41,484 nucleotides of DNA from contig JARUKZ010000039.1 in NCBI GenBank assembly GCA_029688955.1, forward strand, positions 1-41,484, written 5' to 3'. Below are positions 34,569 to 41,484 of the stretch, one piece after another. The position numbers and the translations under genes were made by a program. The notes below the pieces were generated by a model. It did no database searches and was not told the origin of the DNA. It worked only from the letters and a program-made list of their open reading frames with translations. This stretch comes from Chitinispirillales bacterium ANBcel5. Lineage in GTDB: Bacteria; Fibrobacterota; Chitinivibrionia; Chitinivibrionales; Chitinispirillaceae. The stretch's first letter is position 1. The number at the start of each line of letters is the position of its first letter.

Positions 34569-35216
34569 ATGGTTGGTAGTGCTTTAAACCTTCAAAGGGT
34601 AATGCAAATAGATGAATCGCTCTTTATATTCTTAAACTACGGTTACAGATTACCCCTAAACTGGTTTTTCTGGTTCATTTCTCAGATCGGGAATGTATGG
34701 GTGGCCGGAGTAGTACTTTTTGCAGTTATACTGCTAAAAAGTCCTGTTGCTAAACTCAAAAAAAATCTTCAGTTTGCTTTAGTTTCACTTTTTCTGGTCT
34801 TTTTATCTACCTTTATTCTCAAAAACACCGTAGACCGATCAAGACCGGTAGAGCATTTTGAGGGTATAGAGCAGCTGCCCGCGCAGCTTGCCGAACCGTT
34901 ACGGCAGTTTCCATCAGAGCAAAGTTTTGACGCTGTTGCTGTGACCCTGGCAGGAGAAGGGTTTAAACAGCAATCATTCCCTTCAAGCCATGCCTCCACA
35001 TCCTTTGCCGTTGCTTCGGTGATGGTTCTGTGCTTTGGTGGGTATTTCTGGCTCTCTTACCTACTGGCGGCACTTATTTCCTATTCAAGAATTCATATCG
35101 GGGTACATTTCCCTCTGGACGTTCTTTCTGGTGCGGTGTTGGGAATAACTCTGGTGTGGCTTCTATACTATGGTGAAAAATGGTATAGAAGTATACGGGG
35201 TAAATTACACCTGTGA
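34569..35216 (+). CDS. PAP2-family membrane phosphatase
   Basis: A 215-residue membrane phosphatase of the PAP2 superfamily, acting on phospholipid or undecaprenyl pyrophosphate type substrates. The three motifs are present: KNTVDRSRP, PSSHAS and SRIHIGVHFPLDV. Hydrophobic segments surround them, with the active site facing one side of the membrane. The ATG at 34569 has gggggag only 2 bases before it, which is close, so a later start such as MQIDESLF is possible. It lies 92 bp before a cation ATPase gene on the same strand. Roles in lipid A or wall-carrier recycling are possible and cannot be separated. Confidence 0.9.
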   Translation: MVGSALNLQRVMQIDESLFIFLNYGYRLPLNWFFWFISQIGNVWVAGVVLFAVILLKSPVAKLKKNLQFALVSLFLVFLSTFILKNTVDRSRPVEHFEGIEQLPAQLAEPLRQFPSEQSFDAVAVTLAGEGFKQQSFPSSHASTSFAVASVMVLCFGGYFWLSYLLAALISYSRIHIGVHFPLDVLSGAVLGITLVWLLYYGEKWYRSIRGKLHL

Positions 35217-35308
35217 GAGGATTTTTTTACCTACATTGGCAAAATTATTGCGTGTAGTACCTCAGAAAAACCCAAAAATTCACATTCAATAAATCAGAGG
35301 AGTTCAGA

Positions 35309-37966
35309 TTGCATTACAGAAAAGATGTAAAGCAGGTCTTTGAAGAGCTGGAATCAAAAGATAGTGGTATTTCAAACCAGGAGGCTCAAAAACGGCTTCA
35401 ACAGCATGGGCCAAACGAACTGGAGAAGGCAGAAGGGGAATCACCGTATCAATTGGTGCTTCGTCAGCTTAAAAATCCGCTGATCTTTGTGCTAATAATC
35501 GCTGCAATCATCACACTTCTGATCGGTTTTTATGTCGATATGGTTGTTATACTCGCCGTAGTGGTGATAAATACGGTAATTGGGTTTATTCAGGAATATA
35601 AGGCCGATAAGGCAATGCAGGCGCTTATGAGTCTTTCGGCGCCAAAGGCTTATGTGACACGAGAGGGCAAAAATGAAAAAATAGAGTCTTCTCAGGTTGT
35701 ACCCGGTGATGTGATTGAGCTTATGGCGGGCAACACTGTGCCTGCGGATGCACGGGTATTTGATCATAAGGAGCTTGAAGTTGATGAGTCTATGCTGACA
35801 GGGGAGTCGGTACCGGTCGCTAAGAATTCTGAGCCAATAGATGACGATAGTGTGCCGCTTGGTGATCAGGCCAATATGGTGTTTATGGGAACCGTAGCTA
35901 CCCAGGGCAGAGGAAGAGCCGTAGTGGTTAAAACGGGTAAACAGACTGAACTGGGTTCAATAAGCGAGAAGGTTGGTTCAACAGAAAAGCAGCAAACACC
36001 GCTTCAAAAACGGCTCTTTATTCTTACCTGGATTATCGGTGCAAGCTCGGTGGGGTTGGCTCTGCTGGCTTTTCTGGTAGGAATTCTTCAGGGCAGAGAA
36101 GTCGTTGATATGCTTCTTTTCTCCATAAGTATGACCGTGGCGGTAATACCGGAGGGATTGCCGGTTGCTATAACGGTAACCATGGCAATCGGTCTTACCA
36201 GAATGGCAAAAAGAAATGCAATTGTGAGAAAACTCATGGCTGTTGAGACCCTTGGTAGTTGTAATTATATCTGTTCAGATAAAACCGGAACTATCACCGA
36301 AAACCGAATGACTGTGACAAAAGTGTTCGCAAAGGACAGGTATTTTCAGTTTAAGGGTACGGGGTATGAACCGGAGGGTGAGATCCTGCAGAGTGGAGAA
36401 AAAGTAGGGGACAATGAGGACCTTAAAAAACTACTGCTGTGTGGGATGCTTTGTAATACTGCAAATCTCTTTGAGGAAGAGGGGGAGTGGAAAATCGATG
36501 GTGATCCCACGGAGGGTGCACTGATTGTTTCTGCCAGAAAATATGGGCTGGGAGTTGAACAGGAGGAGCAGTTTGAGTTTGTAGATGAAATACCGTTCAG
36601 TTCACAGCGTAAATATATGTCCTCTGTTTTCAATTACCAGGGGAAATGTTTTATCATGGTAAAAGGCTCTCCTGAAAAGATACTTAAATTTACTGGTAAT
36701 GGTGATAACAAAAAACTTGCGGAAAAATATACTGAACTGGCTGATGATGGGTTAAGAGTACTTGGTTTCTGTATGAAAGAGCTTCCCCAAAAGTGCCCTG
36801 AAAATATCGATATCGAAAAGGAATCAACCACAGATATGGAATTTTTGGGCTTTCAGGGTATTATTGATCCACCCAGAGAAAGTGCCATTGAGGCTATTAG
36901 GCAGGCACACAGGGCAGGGATCAGGGTAGTAATGATAACCGGAGATCATAAGGTGACAGCAAGTGCTATTGCCAGAAGAATCAATATACTCGAAGAGGGG
37001 GATCTGGTTATAAGTGGCAGTGAAATCGATAAAAACGGTAAAGAGTTTTTAGCCAAAAATGTCGAGAAAACAACGGTGTATGCACGCGTATCACCACAAC
37101 ATAAGATCGATATCGTCGAGGAGTTGCAAAAAAAGGGTAAAGTGGTTGCGGTAACCGGGGATGGAGTGAATGATGCCCCGGCGTTAAAGAGGGGTAATAT
37201 CGGGGTTGCAATGGGAGAGGTTGGAACTGATGTGGCACGGGAAGCTTCTGAAATGGTACTTAGTGATGATAATTTTGCCACTATTTTTCAGGCGGTAAAA
37301 GTAGGAAGGGTGATTTTTGACAATATCCGCAAGGTCTCCTTTTTCCTCATAGCTACAGGGGCAGGTATTGCTGTAACCATATTGGGCAGTTTGTTTTTTG
37401 GGCTGCAGCTTCCCTTTCTGGCAACTCAGGTGTTGTGGATGAATCTGGTCACCAACAGCTTTCAGCACCTTGCTCTGGCAAATGAACCCGGGGAAAAGGA
37501 TATACACCTGAGAAAACCAAGAGACCCGGGGGAAAATGTTATTAATGCTGAAGTGTTAAGAAGGATAATAGTAATTGCGGTATTCATTGCTATCGGTTCT
37601 CTCTATATTTTCTGGCAAAGAATCGAGGCGGGCTTTGGTATCGAATATGCCCGTTCTAGTGCACTTAACACCATCGTCTTTTTCCAGTTTTTTCACGCCT
37701 GGAATTCAAGGTCGTTAAATAAGTCGGTTTTTAAGATTCCTTTCTTCTCCAATCCCTATCTTTTTCTTAGTCTGTTAGCTGCTATACTGGCCCAGGTTGC
37801 AGTGCTTCACCTTTCATTTATGCAGTTTGTATTCCGAACAACCGGTCTTGGACTCAGATCCTGGGCAGAAACGGTGGGAATAGGACTGTTGATTATTGTG
37901 GTGATGGAGATTGATAAACTTATAAAGAACATAATGGTAAAGAGAAGGGGAGGGGAGGTTACGTAG
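35309..37966 (+). CDS. P2-type cation-transporting ATPase, TTG start
   Basis: An 885-residue P-type ATPase. The N-terminal cation-ATPase domain is followed by two membrane helices, the actuator with LTGESVPV, helix 4 with VIPEGLP, phosphorylation site CSDKTGTIT (Asp324), nucleotide domain, the hinge MITGDHKVTA and VTGDGVNDAPALKRGNIGVAMG, then C-terminal helices. Its layout is like SERCA/PacL calcium pumps. Helix 6 reads LWMNLVTNSFQHLALANEPGE, with Asn where calcium pumps have the Asp of NLVTDG; I have seen this form in a subgroup of bacterial pumps, so calcium specificity is uncertain. The start is TTG after agaggag. Other monovalent or divalent cations are possible. Confidence 0.93.
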   Translation: MHYRKDVKQVFEELESKDSGISNQEAQKRLQQHGPNELEKAEGESPYQLVLRQLKNPLIFVLIIAAIITLLIGFYVDMVVILAVVVINTVIGFIQEYKADKAMQALMSLSAPKAYVTREGKNEKIESSQVVPGDVIELMAGNTVPADARVFDHKELEVDESMLTGESVPVAKNSEPIDDDSVPLGDQANMVFMGTVATQGRGRAVVVKTGKQTELGSISEKVGSTEKQQTPLQKRLFILTWIIGASSVGLALLAFLVGILQGREVVDMLLFSISMTVAVIPEGLPVAITVTMAIGLTRMAKRNAIVRKLMAVETLGSCNYICSDKTGTITENRMTVTKVFAKDRYFQFKGTGYEPEGEILQSGEKVGDNEDLKKLLLCGMLCNTANLFEEEGEWKIDGDPTEGALIVSARKYGLGVEQEEQFEFVDEIPFSSQRKYMSSVFNYQGKCFIMVKGSPEKILKFTGNGDNKKLAEKYTELADDGLRVLGFCMKELPQKCPENIDIEKESTTDMEFLGFQGIIDPPRESAIEAIRQAHRAGIRVVMITGDHKVTASAIARRINILEEGDLVISGSEIDKNGKEFLAKNVEKTTVYARVSPQHKIDIVEELQKKGKVVAVTGDGVNDAPALKRGNIGVAMGEVGTDVAREASEMVLSDDNFATIFQAVKVGRVIFDNIRKVSFFLIATGAGIAVTILGSLFFGLQLPFLATQVLWMNLVTNSFQHLALANEPGEKDIHLRKPRDPGENVINAEVLRRIIVIAVFIAIGSLYIFWQRIEAGFGIEYARSSALNTIVFFQFFHAWNSRSLNKSVFKIPFFSNPYLFLSLLAAILAQVAVLHLSFMQFVFRTTGLGLRSWAETVGIGLLIIVVMEIDKLIKNIMVKRRGGEVT

Positions 37967-38404
37967 TTGCCTGGAGAGAAGTTTGGAATAGAGATTTTTT
38001 GGGGCTAAAGGCGTGACACCTGCAGTGGTATCGATATTTCCGTCCATACCTGGCCCAACAAGAGCGGGGGTGATAAATTTGGTGCGGATGTCGCGTTTTG
38101 TGAGGGATTTTGGGAAGTGTTTTGATGCGTTTTTGGGGATATTTTTGATTGAGAATTGGATATATCGGCATGGGGATGAGGGAGGACACCCAGGAGGGGT
38201 GTCCGTACGGAGCGGGGTATCGGTATTCATCCTCTCACGGTTTATGGGATAGGAAGCCCCCCATGCTAGAGCCGTAACCCCTTCGGGGTAGTATATTGAA
38301 GGGACCGGGTTGTTATTGTAGAGTGAGGGATTGTGAGGATGTTCCGTTCATGCTGAGCTTGTGCTGAGGTCCTCTGAAGTGCAAACTGTCTCAGACAGCC
38401 CCAT
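37967..38404. other. Degenerate intergenic stretch with palindromes
   Basis: After the ATPase stop, 438 bp hold no intact gene. A possible HsdR fragment is listed separately. ggacaccc/gggtgtcc (about 38182-38203) and ccccttcgggg near 38280 are small hairpins. Around 38347 the sequence gttcatgctgagcttgt resembles a dispersed repeat I have often seen in bacterial genomes. Confidence 0.4.
38001..38114 (-). pseudogene. Possible fragment of type I restriction HsdR N-terminus
   Basis: The minus-strand frame reads SLTKRDIRTKFITPALVGPG and continues MDGNIDTT. This resembles the N-terminal start of HsdR-type subunits, which commonly reads T-E-A-D-I-R-x-K-(F/Y)-I-x-P-A-(I/L)-x-x-A-G-W-D. The Trp is replaced by Met and the similarity stops after about 20 residues, so it would be a short relic. 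The resemblance is from memory of the family only. Confidence 0.25.
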
Positions 38405-38501
38405 GTCACTCCTTCACGGGAGTGTGGATTGAACGGGATCCAGCAGCTTTTCAATGACGGCATGTCGACCGTCACTCCCTCACGGGAGTGTCGACTAAAA
38501 C
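38405..38501. CRISPR. Two-repeat CRISPR remnant, type I-C-like repeats
   Basis: Repeat 1 (38405-38434) starts GTCACTCCTTCACGGGAGTG and ends TGGATTGAAC. Repeat 2 (38471-38501) starts GTCACTCCCTCACGGGAGTG and ends TCGACTAAAAC, as a degenerate terminal repeat would. They flank a 36-bp unique spacer. The repeat has the stem CACTCC/GGGAGTG and the TGGATTGAAAC-like tail of type I-C repeats; one A is missing in repeat 1. No cas gene lies within the window on either side, so this is an orphan relic if real. Confidence 0.5.
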
Positions 38502-38723
38502 TCACTTAGTCGGAGGAGAACAAATGTGGATACTCTTTTGTCGGCTCAAAATTATATTATAATGTAATAGTATGTTAGGAAAAATGTTCTTACACTTCAG
38601 GTGCTCTCGTCTACCATGGCCTAAAAAGCTTCAGGTGTTTTAAGCCCCCCTAAACTGTAATACCAGTTCTCTACATAATATGCTGGTTACAAGGTATGGT
38701 TGCAGAGTGCAGAGGAGTTACTA

Positions 38724-39857
38724 ATGAGTTTAGAAAAAAGTGAAAACCTTTGGGCAGAGATCTGTTACATCCTTTCTGAAAACATCAGCAAAGAGATTGA
38801 TGAAAGTGCGTTTCAAAGGGAAATTATTCGAGTTCTTGAGAAACTTGGGTGGAGTCAGTTTCGGGGAGAGATTGTTGAAAAACCTTGCTTACAGATCGGC
38901 AGCACAGGGAATATCTACCCTGACATCCTGGTTCAGAGCCTTGGTAACCATAGCCGCAAATTTATAATCGAAGTCAAAAAGCCAGCTGTCGACTCAACTA
39001 ATGATGCATACACCAGGCAGTTGTATTCATATATGCGACAGGTCAAATGTGAACTTGGGTTAATTATTGGGGATACATTAAGCATTTACCTTGATGAAAA
39101 AGAGGGTGTTCATGAGAATTTTACCTGTTTAAAAAAAATACCACTCTCAATGGGAGCGAAAGAAGAAGGTAGTTTATTTGTCCAAACCTTCTCCAAAGAT
39201 GGTTATGAGCACAGTGATCGTGTTCAAGAGTACGTTAAAGATAAACTTCATAGGATTGGGCAAGCTAAGGCCTATGATCAGATGAGGGCCATGTTGTTAT
39301 CTGATAAGTACCAAAAAAATTTAGTATCGGTTATTAGAAGCGATATTGCTAAGGTACTCGATGAACCAATGTGTGATAAACTGCTTGATGAGATTCAGGT
39401 TACTATCAAAACAAAAATCGCTAATACTGTACAGGTTGCTATTAAACCTTTTAGCACATCCAAAACCGGGGTAACAGATATTGGTAACTCAACCACTACA
39501 CCGGGAGTAAAAGATTCTACTCGCTACTTGTTTGATGGTAAAGCTTATGGTAAAGGAAAGCTTGCTCTTGCAATTGTCAAAAAATATGTTCAGGATAATC
39601 CACATACCACATATAATGAATTGCAAACAATATTTCCTAAAGATGTGCAGGGAAGCCATGGTGTTTTTGTTGTAGCAGATGTTGCGATAAAAGCCTATAA
39701 TCGTGAGCGTAGAAGGAGACACTTTCTTGCCACTGAGGATCTTATTAGACTTGCAGATGCCACAATCGCGGTATCAACACAGTGGGGTATCTTCAATATT
39801 TCTAATATCATTGAGATCAGCAAAAGATACGGGTATGAAATAGCGGAAGTGAAATAG
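38724..39857 (+). CDS. PD-(D/E)XK nuclease-domain protein, HsdR-N-like
   Basis: A 377-residue protein with a nuclease-like N-terminus. After a helix (about 1-35) the core reads YPDILVQSLGNHSRKFIIEVKKP, split as YPDILV and KFIIEVKKP, the D...ExK motif of PD-(D/E)XK enzymes. YTRQLYSYMRQVKCELGLIIGD follows, typical of the HSDR_N/type I restriction subunit domain. The C-terminal region (about 265-330), YLFDGKAYGKGKLALAIVKK then TTYNELQTIFP, looks like a small winged domain that I cannot name. The start is the ATG at 38724, with gaggag before it; an upstream TTG adds eight residues. It stands alone between a CRISPR relic and a repeat array, a defence-like setting. No helicase or methylase neighbour is present, so its role is unknown. 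Confidence 0.75.
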   Translation: MSLEKSENLWAEICYILSENISKEIDESAFQREIIRVLEKLGWSQFRGEIVEKPCLQIGSTGNIYPDILVQSLGNHSRKFIIEVKKPAVDSTNDAYTRQLYSYMRQVKCELGLIIGDTLSIYLDEKEGVHENFTCLKKIPLSMGAKEEGSLFVQTFSKDGYEHSDRVQEYVKDKLHRIGQAKAYDQMRAMLLSDKYQKNLVSVIRSDIAKVLDEPMCDKLLDEIQVTIKTKIANTVQVAIKPFSTSKTGVTDIGNSTTTPGVKDSTRYLFDGKAYGKGKLALAIVKKYVQDNPHTTYNELQTIFPKDVQGSHGVFVVADVAIKAYNRERRRRHFLATEDLIRLADATIAVSTQWGIFNISNIIEISKRYGYEIAEVK

Positions 39858-40002
39858 TGAAACTGTGTCCGGTTTGCTCGCGTCTTTTATCATTGATCAT
39901 ATATTTTAGCACCTGTGTAACGACTTGCAGCAGAACGAGGCATTCCGGATAACCGATTTTAGGCCGGGGAGGGTCTGGGGTCAACAGTTGGGTCCGCTAA
40001 AA

Positions 40003-40170
40003 TCATCCAAAAGTGACAGTGTCGGTGTCTCCGGGCGGGGTATCGTGAAGCGTAGTGATGTTCTTAATTTTTGAGTTTTTGCCGAAAGCAGATACATAAA
40101 ACTCAGCAGCTTCTTTGGCGTTTTCGTCGGACCAGAGATGGGGAACTATTTTTTGGGGATTGTTATTCAT
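40003..40170 (-). pseudogene. Truncated PhnB/3-demethylubiquinone methyltransferase-like fragment
   Basis: The 55-residue minus-strand frame starts [20 protein letters not shown], then [20 protein letters not shown], and ends DTVTFG before a TGA. It matches the first third of the PhnB-like glyoxalase-superfamily family, which usually reads KI-x-PHLWFD-x-x-A-x-E-A-x-x-FY and continues past (V/M)TVTF-x-L-x-G for a total of about 130-160 residues. The family's remaining strands are absent after the stop, so the gene was cut, probably by insertion or deletion at its 3' end. The upstream 39858-40002 stretch shows nothing further. Confidence 0.65.
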
Positions 40171-40252
40171 GGTGTGTTCACTTTCTGAGTTTTTAGATTT
40201 AATAATTTACCGGAACCAGTTACACAAAAAAATACACACTCCCATACACTCC

Positions 40253-41166
40253 CACTTTAGTAAGCAAAAACAGGGCTCAATTTTTGGTTCCCAGGTGACT
40301 TATGAGCCAAAAACAGGGTTGTGAGATTCATTTCTTAGTGACTTATGAGCGAAAAACAGAGTTGTGATATTCATTTCTAAGTGACTTAGGAGTGAAAAAA
40401 AGGGTTCTAATGAGGCTTCTAAGTGACTTAGGAGTGAAAAAAAGGGTTCTAATGAGGCTTCTAAGTGACTTAGGAGTGAAAAAAAGGGTTCTAATTTTGA
40501 CTTCTAAGCGACTAAGGAGTGAAAAAAAAGGTTCTAATGAGGCTCCTAAGTGACTAAGAAGTCAATAAAAGAGTTCTAATTTTGACTTCTAAGTGACCAA
40601 GGAGTGAAAAAAAGGGTTCTAATGAGGCTTCTAAGTGACTTAGGAGTGAAAAAAAGGGTTCTAATTTTGACTTCTAAGTGACCAAGGAGTGAAAAAAAGG
40701 GTTCTAATGAGGCTCCTAAGTGACTAAGGAGTGAAAAAACGGGTTCTAATTTTTGCTCCTAAGTGACTAAGGAGTCAAAAACAGAGTCCAAATTACTTAA
40801 CATTGTGAATTAGAAATGAAAAAACGGGTTGTGAAATTCATTTCTAAGCGACTTAGGAGTGAAAAACAGGGTTGTGAAATTCATTTCTAAGCGACTTAGG
40901 AGTGAAAAAACGGGTTGTGAAATTCATTTCTAAGTGACTTAGGAGTGAAAAAACGGGTTGTGATATTCATTTCTAAGTGACTTAGGAGTGAAAAAACGGG
41001 TTGTGATATTCATTTCTAAGTGACTTAGGAGTGAAAAAACGGGTTGTGATATTCATTTCTAAGTGACTTATGAGCGAAAAAACGCGTTGTGAAGTTCATT
41101 TCTAGGTGACTTATGAGCGAAAAACAGAGTTGTGATATTCATTTCTGAGTGACCGAGGAGTGGAAA
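40253..41166. repeat. Array of about 21 palindromic 42/43-bp tandem units
   Basis: A 0.9-kb array. Each unit has the core CTAAGTGACTTAG (or with one change), which is an inverted repeat, then gagtg, an A-tract of 5-8 bases, gggtt, and a variable 13-15 bp. Cores recur at about 40295, 40338, 40381, 40423, 40465, 40508 and so on to 41149. Two internal types alternate in the centre: a 42-bp unit with ctaatgaggct and a 43-bp unit with ctaattttgac. The edges carry a third type, gttgtgatattcattt. Stop codons occur in all three frames of each unit, so it is not coding. There are no unique spacers. Confidence 0.93.
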
Positions 41167-41218
41167 AAGGGTTCTGTTTTTCATTATTTCCTGCATATCC
41201 AAATACCACAAGAATATC

Positions 41219-41320
41219 CCGCGCTTTCAGCGCTTGGGATCTTTATTCGCGCCAGCACCCGGGGCCGCGCCAGAAGACTGGCTTACCCCGGGCTATTAAA
41301 TTGCGCGCATTCAGCGCTTA
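41219..41320. repeat. REP-like palindrome cluster
   Basis: Three nested or adjacent palindromes: gcgctttcagcgc (41221-41233), cccgggg/ccccggg (41258-41264 and 41286-41292) and gcgcattcagcgctt (41305-41319). The first and last are near copies of each other. The style, with a CCCGGGG stem followed by gctattaaatt, resembles REP or RAYT-associated elements seen in several phyla. It follows directly after the palindromic array. Confidence 0.5.
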
Positions 41321-41394
41321 TGAGGGAGATCAAGGCCAAAGAAAGTATCATCTACAATAGAAGTCGCCCTGTTGAGCAGGAAGGAGCAAGAGAA

Positions 41395-41475
41395 ATGAAC
41401 AATCCTTCTACAAAAACCATAGATCATACCAATTCGTCTTTTAGCCTGATTAAACCGATGGGAATTAGTATGTAA
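41395..41475 (+). CDS. Possible 26-residue small protein
   Basis: An ATG at 41395 follows aaggagcaagagaa, a good ribosome site, and opens a 26-codon frame, MNNPSTKTIDHTNSSFSLIK then PMGISM, ending in TAA. I recognise no family, and it might be a leader or the remnant of a longer gene just past the REP-like element. The longer in-frame reading to 41149 crosses the repeat array and REP element and is not credible. Confidence 0.25.
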   Translation: MNNPSTKTIDHTNSSFSLIKPMGISM

Positions 41476-41484
41476 TACCCCAAA

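Noticed and set aside
37814..38252. Overlapping open frames on both strands after the ATPase
   Set aside because: Low-complexity or shadow translations without start signals; only the short HsdR-like stretch was kept as a tentative relic.
40253..41166. The array as a CRISPR locus
   Set aside because: Units are contiguous at 42/43 bp and the variable segments fall into three recurring types. There are no unique spacers.
41149..41475. 108-residue plus frame at the right end
   Set aside because: It starts inside the last repeat unit and crosses the REP-like palindromes; only its last 26 codons have a ribosome site.

Overview
The window most resembles a chromosomal segment from the Fibrobacterota, probably a motile Chitinispirillia-like lineage. 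The evidence is a TIGR02147-family protein (a family I know mainly from Fibrobacter relatives) translationally coupled to a carbohydrate-binding-like lipoprotein, a secreted protein ending in a T9SS-type sorting domain, several lipoproteins, and a flagellin, which non-motile Fibrobacter itself lacks. Taxonomy is inference; there is no rRNA gene in the window, and I saw no tRNA gene.

Layout. 1-7.6 kb is accessory: a polyamine-oxidase-like flavoprotein, two lipoproteins sharing one leader (one built of 16-residue acidic repeats), a three-BON-domain protein, a GxxExxY gene inside a possible inverted-repeat cassette, and the TIGR02147/lipoprotein pair. 7.6-16.5 kb holds a DUF4168 protein, DNA polymerase I with a damaged proofreading site, a THUMP rRNA methyltransferase, an N-acetylmuramoyl-L-alanine amidase with an SH3 domain, a UDP-sugar pyrophosphorylase-family protein, a tandem universal stress protein, and flagellin with a clear sigma-28 promoter and a structured leader. 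16.7-25.2 kb is core: tadA, then ffh-rpsP-rimM-trmD-rplS closed by a strong terminator, two tandem cyclic-nucleotide-binding proteins overlapping a SpoU methyltransferase gene, a PAS-GGDEF diguanylate cyclase and an HdeD-like membrane protein.

25.3-38 kb is metabolic and envelope: an NAD-dependent epimerase, accD-accA followed by a carboxyltransferase fused to what looks like a whole AccB-type biotin carrier, a cysteine-free Rrf2 regulator next to cysK (the CymR/CysK arrangement), a large YCF48-type T9SS cargo protein, a PAP2 phosphatase and a P2-type cation ATPase. 38-41.5 kb is a decayed accessory zone: a possible HsdR fragment, a two-repeat type I-C-like CRISPR remnant without cas genes, a PD-(D/E)XK protein, a truncated PhnB-like gene, a roughly 0.9 kb array of 42/43-bp palindromic units and a REP-like palindrome cluster.

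The strongest leads are the flagellin leader, in which a perfect 9-nt anti-Shine-Dalgarno segment closes a multibranched fold; the accD-accA-(carboxyltransferase-BCCP) cluster; and the palindromic array at 40.25-41.17 kb. All calls come from reading the sequence by eye. No similarity search, folding program or composition analysis was run.
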